Origin: Endocalyx cinctus
Lineage: Eukaryota > Ascomycota > Sordariomycetes > Amphisphaeriales > Apiosporaceae
NCBI GenBank assembly: GCA_001600455.1
Contig: BCKC01000006.1
Span: 2,976,001 to 3,040,000 of the forward strand
DNA length: 64,000 bases
Direction: 5' to 3'
This document shows positions 53,681 through 64,000 of the stretch, one piece after another. A model generated the notes under the pieces. The model searched no databases. It saw only the letters and a list, made by a program, of their open reading frames with translations, and had not been told where the DNA came from. The first letter of the stretch is position 1; each line of letters starts with the position of its first letter. Made by a program: the position numbers and the translations under genes.

Positions 53681-56175
53681 GAGTCAGAGCAATTTTTCTT
53701 TTACCCCCTCATGTCTTGTCTCTTGAGTTCAAAAGGGGAAATTGAGTAGGCATTTCACTCCTCGGTGGGTGTAAATCATGAGCAGAGTTGAGTAAAGTAT
53801 CAATTAAGCCTGGTTGGAAAAACTTTTTCCAGTTATTGACTTTCCTCTTCTCGCAAGTTTATTTATTCATTATGCCAACCTCTTTTTTTTTTCTCCTTCT
53901 TTCCCACGAAATGTGTGTTTGCTTGTGTGTGCGTGCCAATTAATATTTCTCTCTGTGTGCTATTATATTATGATTTATGTGTGAGTGGGAATTATCAATT
54001 TAACGAAACTAGTAATTTCCAATCTCCTTGTCTCCATCCATCCATATTTTCCCTTTTTCTTCTTTCTGCCCCCCCTTTAATCCATGTCAATGCGGCGGAA
54101 AATTTTTTCTTCCTTCTCTTCCTTCTCCTCCTTGACTCATACCGCACACACAATACACAAGGGTTAAAAAAAAAAAAAAGAATTAAAATATTAACTAAGT
54201 CAAATTAACTTCTCTACTAAGGGATAGGTGCGGAAATTTGAACCGCGTGTTTAGGAAAGAAAAAAAAAATTATTAATCGTCTTTTTTTTTTTTTTTTCAT
54301 GTTGACGCGAAACTAGATTTAAAAATAACATTTCAGAATACCCTACTATGTAAACTCATACGCCATTCGTTATTGATATATTGATTAATCTGTCTGCCTA
54401 CACCAGGTCATTCCCTGAAAACAAATAAGTCTCCCTTTTCTCTGTATCCTAATGGGTCAGAATTCCAGGCTGTGATCTGTGTGATGTAGTATAGTAGTAG
54501 CGTTGGTGTGTGTGCGTGTGCTTGCAGTACACACTAAACCCCAATTAAGAAAAAAAAAAGATATCAGTGCATTCATTACATCGGGCCAGAGAAAAAAGTC
54601 TATACATAGCAACACATATGCAATGCACATAGTCTGAGTGTTTAAACCCTCCTTGGCACACGCAAAATAAATCATCACACCCAAAGCTGTCGACAAATTA
54701 GGATAGCTACCATTATACAGGATCGTAAAAGAGCAAAAATAAGCCTTGCATGAGTAGGGATATCTTGTCTTGACCGTCGTCTTTTTTTGTCTTGTTTCTG
54801 TATAGCCTCATCTAACTCCAAATTCCCATTTCTAGTAGTACCCGTCTCGGCCGAATTATCTCACATATGCAGGACCATCGTACATTGTAGCCCTATGCGA
54901 TGCCCCTCTCTACCTGGAAGGCCACGCGACCCGGCCGCTAGAATCTTTCTAGCAGTACCGCTTTACATTGTATCGAGCATCGTCGTCATAAATTATTGAA
55001 CGGCACAAATGGAGTAATGTTTCAAAAGTCATTTCTTAGGTTGCAAGGTTTTAATTGGAATAATAGCTAATAGATGTAAACATATATGATTGAAAGGGGG
55101 TATAAATGACGATATCACCCAGTGAATCTCCTTTAACAATAAAAATAAAAAGGCCATATTCTCAGAACGCTCAGGACACCAGCACTCTTCTATAGTAATG
55201 CGTTGCCGTAACAAGAAAAATAAATAAGATAGAGTCGAGTTTCGAAAATCGACCGGTTCGAACGCCCAGCGGAAATGAAAATCCCGTATCCGGAGTGCTC
55301 CGCGCAAGAGATCGTATCCGAAAAGCAAATAGTTAGAAAAGCAGATAAAAGCAGAAAAAGCAAAACAATAAACAAAGACCCATCCATTCTAATCAACTCA
55401 TTAATTCTCTTAGACATTTCCCATGGTATGCCAGGACAATAATCCTTTCAGACCAACAATAATAACATTTCAAATAACAAATCCCAATTCCATCGATCGA
55501 TGTCGAAGTGTCGCCGAGCGCGTGGCGCATCTTTTACGCTCGGAGACGCGCACAGGTAAAAAAAAAAAAACTAACAGCAAATAAATTCAAATAAACGCAA
55601 TTCCAACTTTTCAGATCCAGTAGTAGCCTGTCCAAATATCGTGACAGACAAAGGTATTTCTTTGTCGCATGCCTCGGCGACATTGCTTTGTGCGAGCGAA
55701 CGCGAATTCTTATCGTCTTCTCCCCGAATTTTTGATATCTTTAGGTAATGGGTATCTCAGTGAAACTGAAAAGCGACAAGAAAAAAATAAAAATAAAATA
55801 AAAAACGGAAAGTCCTCAAACCCCCTTCTTTCCCTTTCATGCTAGGTTGCCCCGGTGTATGTATTATAACAAGACGTAAGAAACGGAATCCGAGAGTAGA
55901 TAGAAAATCCCGTGGAAAAAAATGATGACCAATCCTGGGGAAACGATAGATATAACCAGACAGTCCGGGATGGGTTCATCAAAAAATCCTAATATTACAT
56001 GGTGTTTGGTTCCATTTTTTTCTTGGTTTTTAGTTTTTTATAGTATGGTATATGGTAGGGTACGGTATAATGGTAATGGGGATCCGCGGATAGTATAGGC
56101 CCAAATGGAGAGAGAGAGGTATAGATATAAAAGAGAAATCCGCTGGAAATCCATGGGCAGTGGGGCAGTGGCAGC

Positions 56176-57411
56176 CTATTGGGTAGGTCTCTTCAACACA
56201 TCCTCGCAGTTGGCATCAAAACGGAGGTTCCAAAGACGGACTTGTTGCATGAAACGTTCGGTCCGCTCCAACTCCCGGTCATGTCCAAAGAGGGTTTCGA
56301 CGAACTCGATACCAGAGTTCTTGCCAAGCTGGGACTCCTTCTTTTTGCTGGCCCTAAGCATGGGGGCCTCGCATCGCTTCAGGAGTTGGCGAAGCTTGTC
56401 CGTGAGGCGCTCACCAGATTCAATGAAATCCTCGATCATCTCACGGTTCTCCGGGGTCCTGACCTGGGGGACGACCTCCTCGGCTCGCTTTATCTTGCCC
56501 GATAGCTGAATGAGGAGCAACCAAAGCTCACCCGAGACTTCCGCCATGGGGGTAGACGGTCCGTGGTGGTAGACGGTCCAGTCGTAGATCCACTTGCCCA
56601 GGGAGTTGGCGTCGAAGACACTACCCAACAACATGATCGGCTCCTCGGAAGGATCCCAGTTCTTAAGCGAGTATCCGGGAGGGATGCGATGCTTCTTGGC
56701 ATCCGCCTCCGTCGCCTTGGCCACCGTGGGCGGGGTCTTCTTGTGAGAACTGGAAGGTCGCGCCGTGGAGGAGCGCTGAACGGGAACGGTTCCGGACGGA
56801 CGTCGAGAGTGGTGACCTACTCGAGTAGCCGATCGGGCCGGCGTATCCTCGTAGCGAGGATACTCGCTCTTCTCCTGCTTGTCGTAGAACGGAAAAGTTC
56901 CCTGCTTGTAGTAGTGATAATCAGTGCCACGTCCCGGACGAACAGTATACATGTGGTAATCTTCGAAATCCCTCCGCCGCGGCTGAGCCCGCAAGATGTA
57001 CGTAACACCGTCGACCTCGACGACCTCATCCTCGTCGGAATCCCCATGGGGGGTCCGATTGTAGGAATAAGAGCTGCGGCGCTCTCGCATCGGCGCTTGT
57101 TGATGAACGTGATGATGAACCGACCCCTTTGAGAAACTTTGCTTTCGCGAACTCACTTTGGGGCTAGGCGCAGAGGCAGTGCCATATTCGCCGGTACTCT
57201 TGTATCGGGGAGAGAAAGCGGTCGACGGTCGGAATTCGGCGTAGCCGGTGCTGGTGCCGCGATGATGGGCTCGAGTCGCCGGTCGCTGGGGGGTCTTTGC
57301 TGAGTAAAATGGGTAGTGATGAGGTGAAGGAGTTGGCGAGGGGCTATTCACGTCGTAGTAGTAACCCTGCTCACCTCCTCTATGAGGCGAATAATAAGGC
57401 GAGTGACTCAT
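56176..57411 (-). CDS. Conserved gp1-like hypothetical protein
   Basis: A single-exon 411-residue minus-strand protein. The N-terminal 240 residues are low-complexity, basic and rich in Pro, Ser, Tyr and His (disordered), with an acidic DSDEDEVVEVDG island followed by VTYILRAQPRRRDFEDYHMYTV. The C-terminal 165 residues form a compact conserved domain: GYSLKNWDPSEEPIMLLGSV, FDANSLGKWIYDWTVYHHG, GELWLLLIQLSGKIKRAEE, IEDFIESGERLTDKLRQLLKRCE and NLRFDANCEDVLKRPTQ. From memory this matches proteins annotated in sordariomycetes as vegetative cell wall protein gp1, a name taken from the Pro-rich part and not evidence of a wall role. No signal peptide is present, so it is probably intracellular. Function unknown. 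It stands alone in 14 kb of non-coding DNA. Confidence 0.8.
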   Translation of the reverse strand: MSHSPYYSPHRGGEQGYYYDVNSPSPTPSPHHYPFYSAKTPQRPATRAHHRGTSTGYAEFRPSTAFSPRYKSTGEYGTASAPSPKVSSRKQSFSKGSVHHHVHQQAPMRERRSSYSYNRTPHGDSDEDEVVEVDGVTYILRAQPRRRDFEDYHMYTVRPGRGTDYHYYKQGTFPFYDKQEKSEYPRYEDTPARSATRVGHHSRRPSGTVPVQRSSTARPSSSHKKTPPTVAKATEADAKKHRIPPGYSLKNWDPSEEPIMLLGSVFDANSLGKWIYDWTVYHHGPSTPMAEVSGELWLLLIQLSGKIKRAEEVVPQVRTPENREMIEDFIESGERLTDKLRQLLKRCEAPMLRASKKKESQLGKNSGIEFVETLFGHDRELERTERFMQQVRLWNLRFDANCEDVLKRPTQ

Positions 57412-59926
57412 CTTGCCTGAGACTCTTTTCTTCTTTCTTTTCTAAAATCGCAATTTCTTTCTTTCTTTTTTTTTCGAGTGTTTCCCGCGAGAATAACACC
57501 ACAGACGTCGCCCCCCGATGCGACGTCTTTAAACAAATCTTATGGGGATATTTTTTTTTTAACTTTTTCTCAAATTCTCTGAAGATTCAGGTCTGTGTCG
57601 AGACGCTGGAGGAAATAGATGACACCCGTCACCTTGGTATGCGGTCGGTAGGAAGAGGAGAGGAAAATCGTCTTCTTTGTGAGTACATGTCAAGATATGG
57701 TGTATATAACCTCCAGGAAGGTTATTGGGGGCCAAAGTCGAGTTATGTCGACTTTGTTTATTAAATATAGTAGAAAGAACTGGACTCTTCTATTGAAATC
57801 CAGTTTGTAATCCGTGTCGGATAAAAATTGTATGAATAATAATTGTCGAGCAGTGAATCGAGTCCAAAGGACAGCAAAAGTTGAATAAAAGAGATGAATC
57901 AAGAGGTGGTTGGGAGCGAGGTGCGGATGCGGTCCTTTTGTATCTTCCTAATAAAACAATAGGAAAAAAAAAATATTTTTTTCCCTTGGGTTAAGTGCGC
58001 TGCGGTTGGGAATTAGGACACAGAAGCCCAATAAATTTTTTTTTTCCTTCGGTCAAGGGTGGTAAAAAAACAAAGACAGGGGTTGACACCATCCCCTGTC
58101 AAAGTTGATAGTCCTTCAATAACCAACTAACCAAATACGGTAACTCTTTTATAGTGTCATATTATGAATGACAAGGGAGGATAGGGTGTATATAAAAGGT
58201 AAAATAGAGGGTGTAGGGATTAAGGATTGATGGGAAAAGGGACCCGGTTGAAGTGTTAGTCACTGTAAAAAAAGAGACTCAGCCACAACGTCCCAGAAGC
58301 TTCCCTTTCGCACTTTGTAATATTCTTTTAACTGGTAAACTGACCAATCACCGATTGATCGCAAAGACCACTATTAAATTTCAAATTTATAGTGGTTTAA
58401 GCCCTTGAAAATCCACTGACTCGGATTTCAATTAGTGTACTCAGTAGCATCAAGTTGTAGCGTATCGGCAGTGGTATTGGTAGTGTACTTGTAAAATCGG
58501 TTGTTTAGGGAATTTACTTGTAGGTAGTCGACGAATCGAGTTTTTTCGGTGTCGGCTTCTCCAGTAAAATGCTTGAAAATTCCTTCACATTAAACCTAAT
58601 TCCGATTTGATGATAATGGAATTATAACAGAGTTCGGTCACGGAAAACCATCCCTTGCTTTTCGGTGAATCCGGATGATCCGTGAAGTGATATGAAATTA
58701 TATGACTCTTCAGAAGTTCGATAACTCCTTATCAATCGAGATAATAGTCATCTGCAAAATATCTGCAATATTCTTCTTCCAAGAAAGCCGTAGATAATTC
58801 TGAATCATCACAGCCTCACTGGAATCCAGAGGTTAAATTAGTCACTTGAATTGTTGTTGTTGACGTATGATTTTTTTAATGATTGATCAGTTAATTCGAT
58901 GAGCTTCCATTCTCGAGGATCGAAATTTTGCGTATCCCTGGCTAATTCCCTGGTAAGAGTTTTTTTTTTTTTTTTTTTTTTTTGTTGCTTTGCTTTTCTC
59001 AGGGAAGAAAAAAAAAATTGTTAAAGTGGTTTTAATGATAATATCTCTCCGAATTGCTAGGATTGCCCTAGATTGTTCCCAGTTTTGAGGCCGGTCGGCT
59101 TGGTTCAAGGAGTGTTTGGTAAATTTGATTTCGCGCTTAGCGAAATTGAACTTCTTGTGACACGGGCCGTGTACAAGGGAAAGAATACAAGATAAAATAG
59201 AATGCTAGTGAAAAGAATGAAAATTCTTTTCCGGGTTTGAGTCTCAGGGGATATAATGACAATAATAATAATCAAACGACTAAAAAAGAATTATCCATGA
59301 AATTCGTCGGCGAAAATAAATGTCAATGCTGTCAATTGTCAATCGCGATAACCCGGACCAAGGTGAGGTCTGGTCGCGAGTAAAGCCACGCAATACTCCG
59401 GTTATTTAATCAATCAGGTGGATAGTGGCAAGGTGGAATACGAATGCCGCAATCGCTAAATCGTAAATGCGCGCGATACGGTATTTCAAAATTGGGGGGC
59501 GTTTTCCGATCGATTTGTGAAAAAGGAAGATGAATTAAGAATGAGTTGATCTGACTTAAGCCACAAAATTACTTAGGATTCGTGTTTACCAACAGGATTG
59601 GCTAGGTTAGGTCAATTGCAATCAGCAAAATGAAGAAGACCTTGCGAGTATCGTCTCTCAGAAATCCCGAGGATAGAAAGAGAGAGAAAAAGAGAGAGAT
59701 AAAGTTCTTAGAAATGAAACTTTTCAAACTATGCCGACAAACAAGATATGGTAAAAGATCATGTAGACGGCAACTTGTTCTTAGGAAAAACCCGCTCTGT
59801 GAAGTCTGTTCATGTGTGATGACGGCTCCTACGGGTATTTGCAGAATGCGAAGCAGATCTCTGTTTGCGCGACGACTCAAATATCCCGCTTCGCTAACAG
59901 ATCAGGAAGCCGATCTTTTTTTTTTT

Positions 59927-59969
<43 letters not shown>

Positions 59970-60079
59970 NNNNNNNNNNNNNNNNNNNNNNNNNNNNNNN
60001 NNNNNNNNNNNNNNNNNNNNNNNNNNNNNNNNNNNNNNNNNNNNNNNNNNNNNNNNNNNNNNNNNNNNNNNNNNNNNNN
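59970..60079. other. Assembly gap (run of N)
   Basis: 110 undetermined bases directly follow a 41-base T-run (59929-59969). The gap is probably a failure to sequence through the homopolymer; its true size is unknown. Frames that span it are artefacts. Confidence 0.95.
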
Positions 60080-61084
60080 GGTGGTTGGTTAGTATTTGAG
60101 TGATTTGGGATGAGGTGAGAAAGTTCGTCATCAATCCCTCTGCCTGCCTAGGGGGGGAAGAGTGACAAAAAAAAGAAAATGGTTATCAATCGGAAAAGTT
60201 GGAAGGCGACAAGGCTTATGTGGTCTTCAGTCGGCCCCCCGGCTAGATCTTCATCATATCTTCCCCGCCGTCGCTCCTATCTATTATGTATAATAATTGA
60301 AGATGAAGGAGGGGAGGGGTAAGGCTCGTAGTGGATAGTGGTACATGCGTATCCGTCAATTTGTGTCGGTCTCTCTTTTTGACTCCTCAGACAATTGAGT
60401 TTCTTTAATTTACCACCTACGCGTGTACACCCATTTCGTATCTCATTTACCAACCTCGTTTCCTATATATTCCAATTTACTCACCTACTTCCGAGTCATT
60501 TGACGGGGCTGGATTGGGTCTACCTTCGGCAATCACCTACATACACCTACCTATTTCCTTCTCGGATGTTCTTCTACACTAAATGGAGGGTTGCAACCTA
60601 TTAGGTTAGGTAAGTAACAGCGCCGTCTTACCACACCACCCACTCAATATGTAGGGTGCCATTCAGCGCTTCGAAACTCGTACGACGTCACTCATTACTA
60701 TTTGAGCGATATCTGAGAACAGCCGTTCCCCGATGGGGCTGGGAAAGAGATATTTTAAGTCTCGCACCATGTACGCTTTGTACACCATGTAACACACCTT
60801 TTTCGTTCATCACGTTCGTGACCAAATGTGATTTCTATTTAATGTTCATGTTCCAGTTTCTCTACAATCTTCCCGGCGAGAGCGAAAGGGAACCGGTGAC
60901 TGGCGAATCGACCCATACGAACCCCTTCGCTGGAGAGAGTTCGTTCCGGGAAAGGTCATATGCACTTCTCCTTGCATGGCGGGGTGTTAGCGGGGGGAGG
61001 AGCCAGAAAAAACGTGGAGATAATCACTAAAAAGTTCCCACTCATGTCTCCAATCGAGTTTATCCATGGGTATACATATACTAG

Positions 61085-61123
61085 GTATGTATGTATGTAC
61101 GATGGATGTATGTATGTATGATG
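61085..61123. repeat. TATG/TGTA tetranucleotide repeat
   Basis: An imperfect tandem of ATGT units interrupted by CGATGG. Low-complexity spacer sequence. Confidence 0.7.
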
Positions 61124-64000
61124 TCGTCGAACAAGTCTAGATCGATTATCTACCGAATTAGATCAACCGTCTTCTGCATTGGGTCAGATAAAGTTTATAT
61201 TCGGTTTCCTTCTTTTTATCTCTCTCTCTTCAACTACACGACTCGCTCAAATCCATTGCCTGTGATATTTCACATGTTTGATTATCTTAAGCTACTAAGC
61301 TAAGTAGTTCGGTTACCTCTGTATGAAAGTGTCGATATCGTCATGAATCAAGTAATCTTTTGATTAACAAGCACGTACATAATCAATTCTTATTTGTTCC
61401 TTTATACCTTACCAAGTATGCGCGAAAAGATAGTTGAAAGTAGTTAAGATAACATTATGACCAACGCAAAGAAGATTATAAGCCGCCAACTATAGTTTTG
61501 AATTATGCATGACTACGCCAGGATCCTTCTCCCATTCAATGATTCGCCGGCTTGGTGCTAAATCCGTTCCTGAGTATTTCAGCCTCAAATGCCACGAGCA
61601 TAAATAGTAATTGGTATAGGTCAAAACTTGTTTGTCGAATAGGAAGATTTACGTTCCTTGCCTTCGAATCATTAGTTAACAAGTTAACTTTCACCGAGGG
61701 ATCCAAACCTAGCACAACGATATTACACAACATAAAAAATCTTAATTAAAATTGTGTTAGACAAGAAAACAAAAGACCACCAAAATGTGCTTTGTCTTAC
61801 GCGACTTCTTGTTTCGGCCTTATTTTCTTACTTGATTACGAGAATCCCAATCCCTTGGAGGTCGGTCCATCGCGCCATGATCCTACGATATAGAATTAGC
61901 TTACTACGGATAATCTATACTAAATCAATCCAGTGGAGGGATCGTTAATGTAAAGACAACTTTTTTTTTTTTTTAAACACTACTATGTACTTCTTTTTTG
62001 CCACCAGACATTACGCGTATGTCACATGTCCGTGCCTCAGTTACACAACCATCATTGAAAGAAAGAAATTTATTCCCATGTTCCAGAGATCTACTTGCGC
62101 TAACTAATAATTCGGAAAAGGAAGAGAGGCAACCTGCCGAGCTTGTGGACATTGAACTCCCGAAACATAAAAATTAAAGAAAAATCACTAATGTAAAGAT
62201 CAACAACGATTCTTCCATACATATACAAATAGGTTTTAAAGTCAAGTCTCCATACAGTATTTGTGAAACTGTCCCAAGAGACGAACAAGCCCCATCTTGT
62301 GTGTTGATGGCGGAAATTACATCCACTGCCACGGGTCAGTCCAAAAGATGCAGATGTGGATCTAGAGAGAGAGAGGGAGGGAGAAAAAAAAATAACAGTG
62401 ATAATATGCGTACACTACTCCGTACACTATGTGTACTACTCTCTTCCTTCGTTGCACTAATTCTTGGCCTCCTTTTTAAACCCATGTCGCCATATGGACA
62501 TTATTTATTTCCTCCTTCTAGCGGCGTAGGATTCCTCTCCGGACAGCCGTTCTGACCCTGAGCAGTGGAACCTTATTTACCAGTACGCTATGCTAAATGG
62601 TCTACACCTTGGCTGCTTCAAGATGTAATACAAGGTAAACTCTTACCACCCTGCACCTATCCCGCCAATCAAAAGCCTTGTTATTACAGAATCCTCGCCC
62701 ACCCCCTATTTCGGGTAACTCTCCTCCTCTTCCGCCCGCGCCGGTTTAAGAGATTGTCATCATCAATAAAGTGTAGCGCACCTTCTAATTTCGATACGAA
62801 TTATATTGACTGAGAAAAAAAAATATACATATATTTTATTCACTCTCTTATTTATTTTTCTATTAAGAAAAAAAAAAGTTTTTCTATTATCGTAATTGAG
62901 AGGTAACCAAGACTAATGTTACTATGATAATAACATATTAAGAATATAGCCGATATCGTCTGTTTCAAAATAAGATGATGATGAGTCACAGCACACACAC
63001 AAAAATAAAGGAAGTAAAAAAAATAAAGCATCCTTATGTCCTGCTGCCCAGCGGTGTATGATGTCTTGCTGTACAGAAATGCAATGCTGTCCAATATTTT
63101 GTGGGCTGAAATATGAATGCACGAGATGGAATGGTCAATGGGCGCCTTACTTACTACAGGGTGGATGCTGCATGAAGTATTGCAATACCCGATTGGATGG
63201 ACGTCAACGGCCACGCTCTATAAGCGAGAGGATCTACTTTTTTCATTTTTTTTTTATTTATTATCCCTAACCCAAGTACTTAACTTAACCTAAGTAGTTA
63301 CCAGTAGTTACCAGTATTTACCAAAGGTTCCGACCACTCGTTTCCGCCGATTGAAAAGATGTAGTATACACTACGTAGTATACAGAGTATGCTATTCGCA
63401 TATCATATATACTAATAGCAGCACGACCCCACTAAATTATCAACATCATCAACAAAGCCATTGTCCATAGATAACCTTGATCAAAAAGTAGGTAAAGACA
63501 CCTGCCATGATTTCTTCGGTCTACCAGGAGACTCTGGCACGATTGTCAAGTAGATCACCCTCTCCGGTCAAACACACCGACTCTTCATATCCTAGAGGAT
63601 ATATTCAAAAGAGAGATAGAGATCAGTCAATGATGCATGATATACCTGGGCGATTTATTCATGCCTTACATGCGGCGAGGGGGAAAAAAATATTCACAAC
63701 CAAAAAACCTGGTCAGGTCGGTCGATATTTGACCGTGACGTAGGACAACGCACAAAATCCAGCAAATAAAATATTTATTAAAAAATAAAAAGTGTGTCCC
63801 GAATATTAATAATTTCCCCTCCCCCCTTTTTTTTTTCTTTTTGAAGTATTTTGTAAACAAAACCCCTCATGTTCCCTAAAGAGCTCAAAATTTTACCCCT
63901 CCTCAACTCGTAACCGGACATGATGCAGGTCGAATAATGGTAAATTAGGGCAGAAGATATCAATCTTGGATTCAACTTAAACAGCTCGACGAAAAGGGTA

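Larger units (their letters stand above)
49091..56175. other. 7 kb gene-poor, homopolymer-rich region
   Basis: Apart from the diverged repeat at 49291-49458 I see no gene. Many frames over 60 codons exist but they pass through T, A or GAA runs and have no family features. Homopolymers of 9-19 bases recur every few hundred bases (for example 50826, 52711, 53430 and 54283), with a GAA tract at 53645-53680. Composition is more even than in the AT-rich, repeat-scarred spacers to the left, so this is probably unique non-coding DNA such as long untranslated or regulatory sequence. No tRNA was recognised. Confidence 0.45.
57412..64000. other. 6.6 kb gene-poor region with assembly gap
   Basis: The first part is the 5' flank of the gp1-like gene. 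The remainder has many T and A runs (for example T of about 25 at 58959-58983), a CT-rich stretch and a TATG tandem tract, but no recognisable coding or RNA gene. A 78-codon frame at 63507-63743 and an 84-codon frame at 62301-62555 have no family features. Confidence 0.4.

Noticed and set aside
59630..60103. 157-codon plus-strand frame at the gap
   Set aside because: It runs through poly-T and the undetermined bases. Artefact.
63507..63743. 78-codon frame near the right edge as a first exon
   Set aside because: A polar sequence without family resemblance. The window ends too soon to test for further exons.
1..64000. tRNA, rRNA or CRISPR arrays
   Set aside because: I looked for T-loop-like words and regularly spaced repeats and found none that could be supported. 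CRISPR is not expected in a fungal genome.

Overview
The window looks like nuclear DNA of a filamentous ascomycete (Pezizomycotina, probably a sordariomycete). The genes carry short GT-AG introns of about 50-110 nt. Several families are fungal (DUF1996, DUF3176, SAT4-type membrane proteins, a gp1-like conserved hypothetical protein). Repeat copies differ only by transitions, as expected from repeat-induced point mutation (RIP). Gene blocks alternate with AT-rich spacers full of repeat remnants. All exon joins were worked out by eye from frame and splice consensus.

Layout. 1.6-6.4 kb: a small three-finger C2H2 protein, a secreted DUF1996 protein and an mpaB/DUF2236-type oxygenase. 7.4-9.1 kb: an eight-exon class I terpene synthase with both metal-binding motifs. 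11.1-12.9 kb: a UDP-glycosyltransferase whose first intron seems to begin with AT instead of GT. 13.5-14.7 kb: a frameshifted P450 pseudogene. 14.9-17.7 kb: a large protein with a PD-(D/E)XK-like motif. 19.6-23.2 kb: an intronless 1208-codon gene that fuses an N-terminal DyP-type peroxidase to a C-terminal glycyl radical enzyme. 25.2-31.2 kb: an intact P450, a BBE-like FAD oxidase and a seven-exon SAT4-type membrane protein. 32.2-33.6 kb: a truncated P450 and a truncated SDR meeting tail to tail. 34.1-35.8 kb: a second BBE-like gene with an in-frame stop. 35.8-39.2 kb: repeats, including a RIP-type copy and a MITE-like element. 39.2-49.1 kb: a GH79 glycosidase, an HSL-type esterase, an APH/CHK-like kinase and a DUF3176 membrane protein. 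49.1-64 kb: one gene only (gp1-like, 56.2-57.4 kb) within long, homopolymer-rich, apparently non-coding DNA and one assembly gap.

Working together (inference). From 4.8 to 41 kb the content resembles a decayed or rearranged secondary-metabolite region: terpene synthase, mpaB-like oxygenase, glycosyltransferase, three P450 loci (one intact), two BBE-like oxidases, an SDR fragment, a possible acyltransferase relic and a GH79 glycosidase. At least four of these are broken, so any terpenoid pathway here may be only partly functional. The outstanding item is the DyP-glycyl radical enzyme fusion: it joins a peroxide-using heme enzyme to a normally oxygen-sensitive radical enzyme in one fungal polypeptide, and I see no radical-SAM activase gene beside it.
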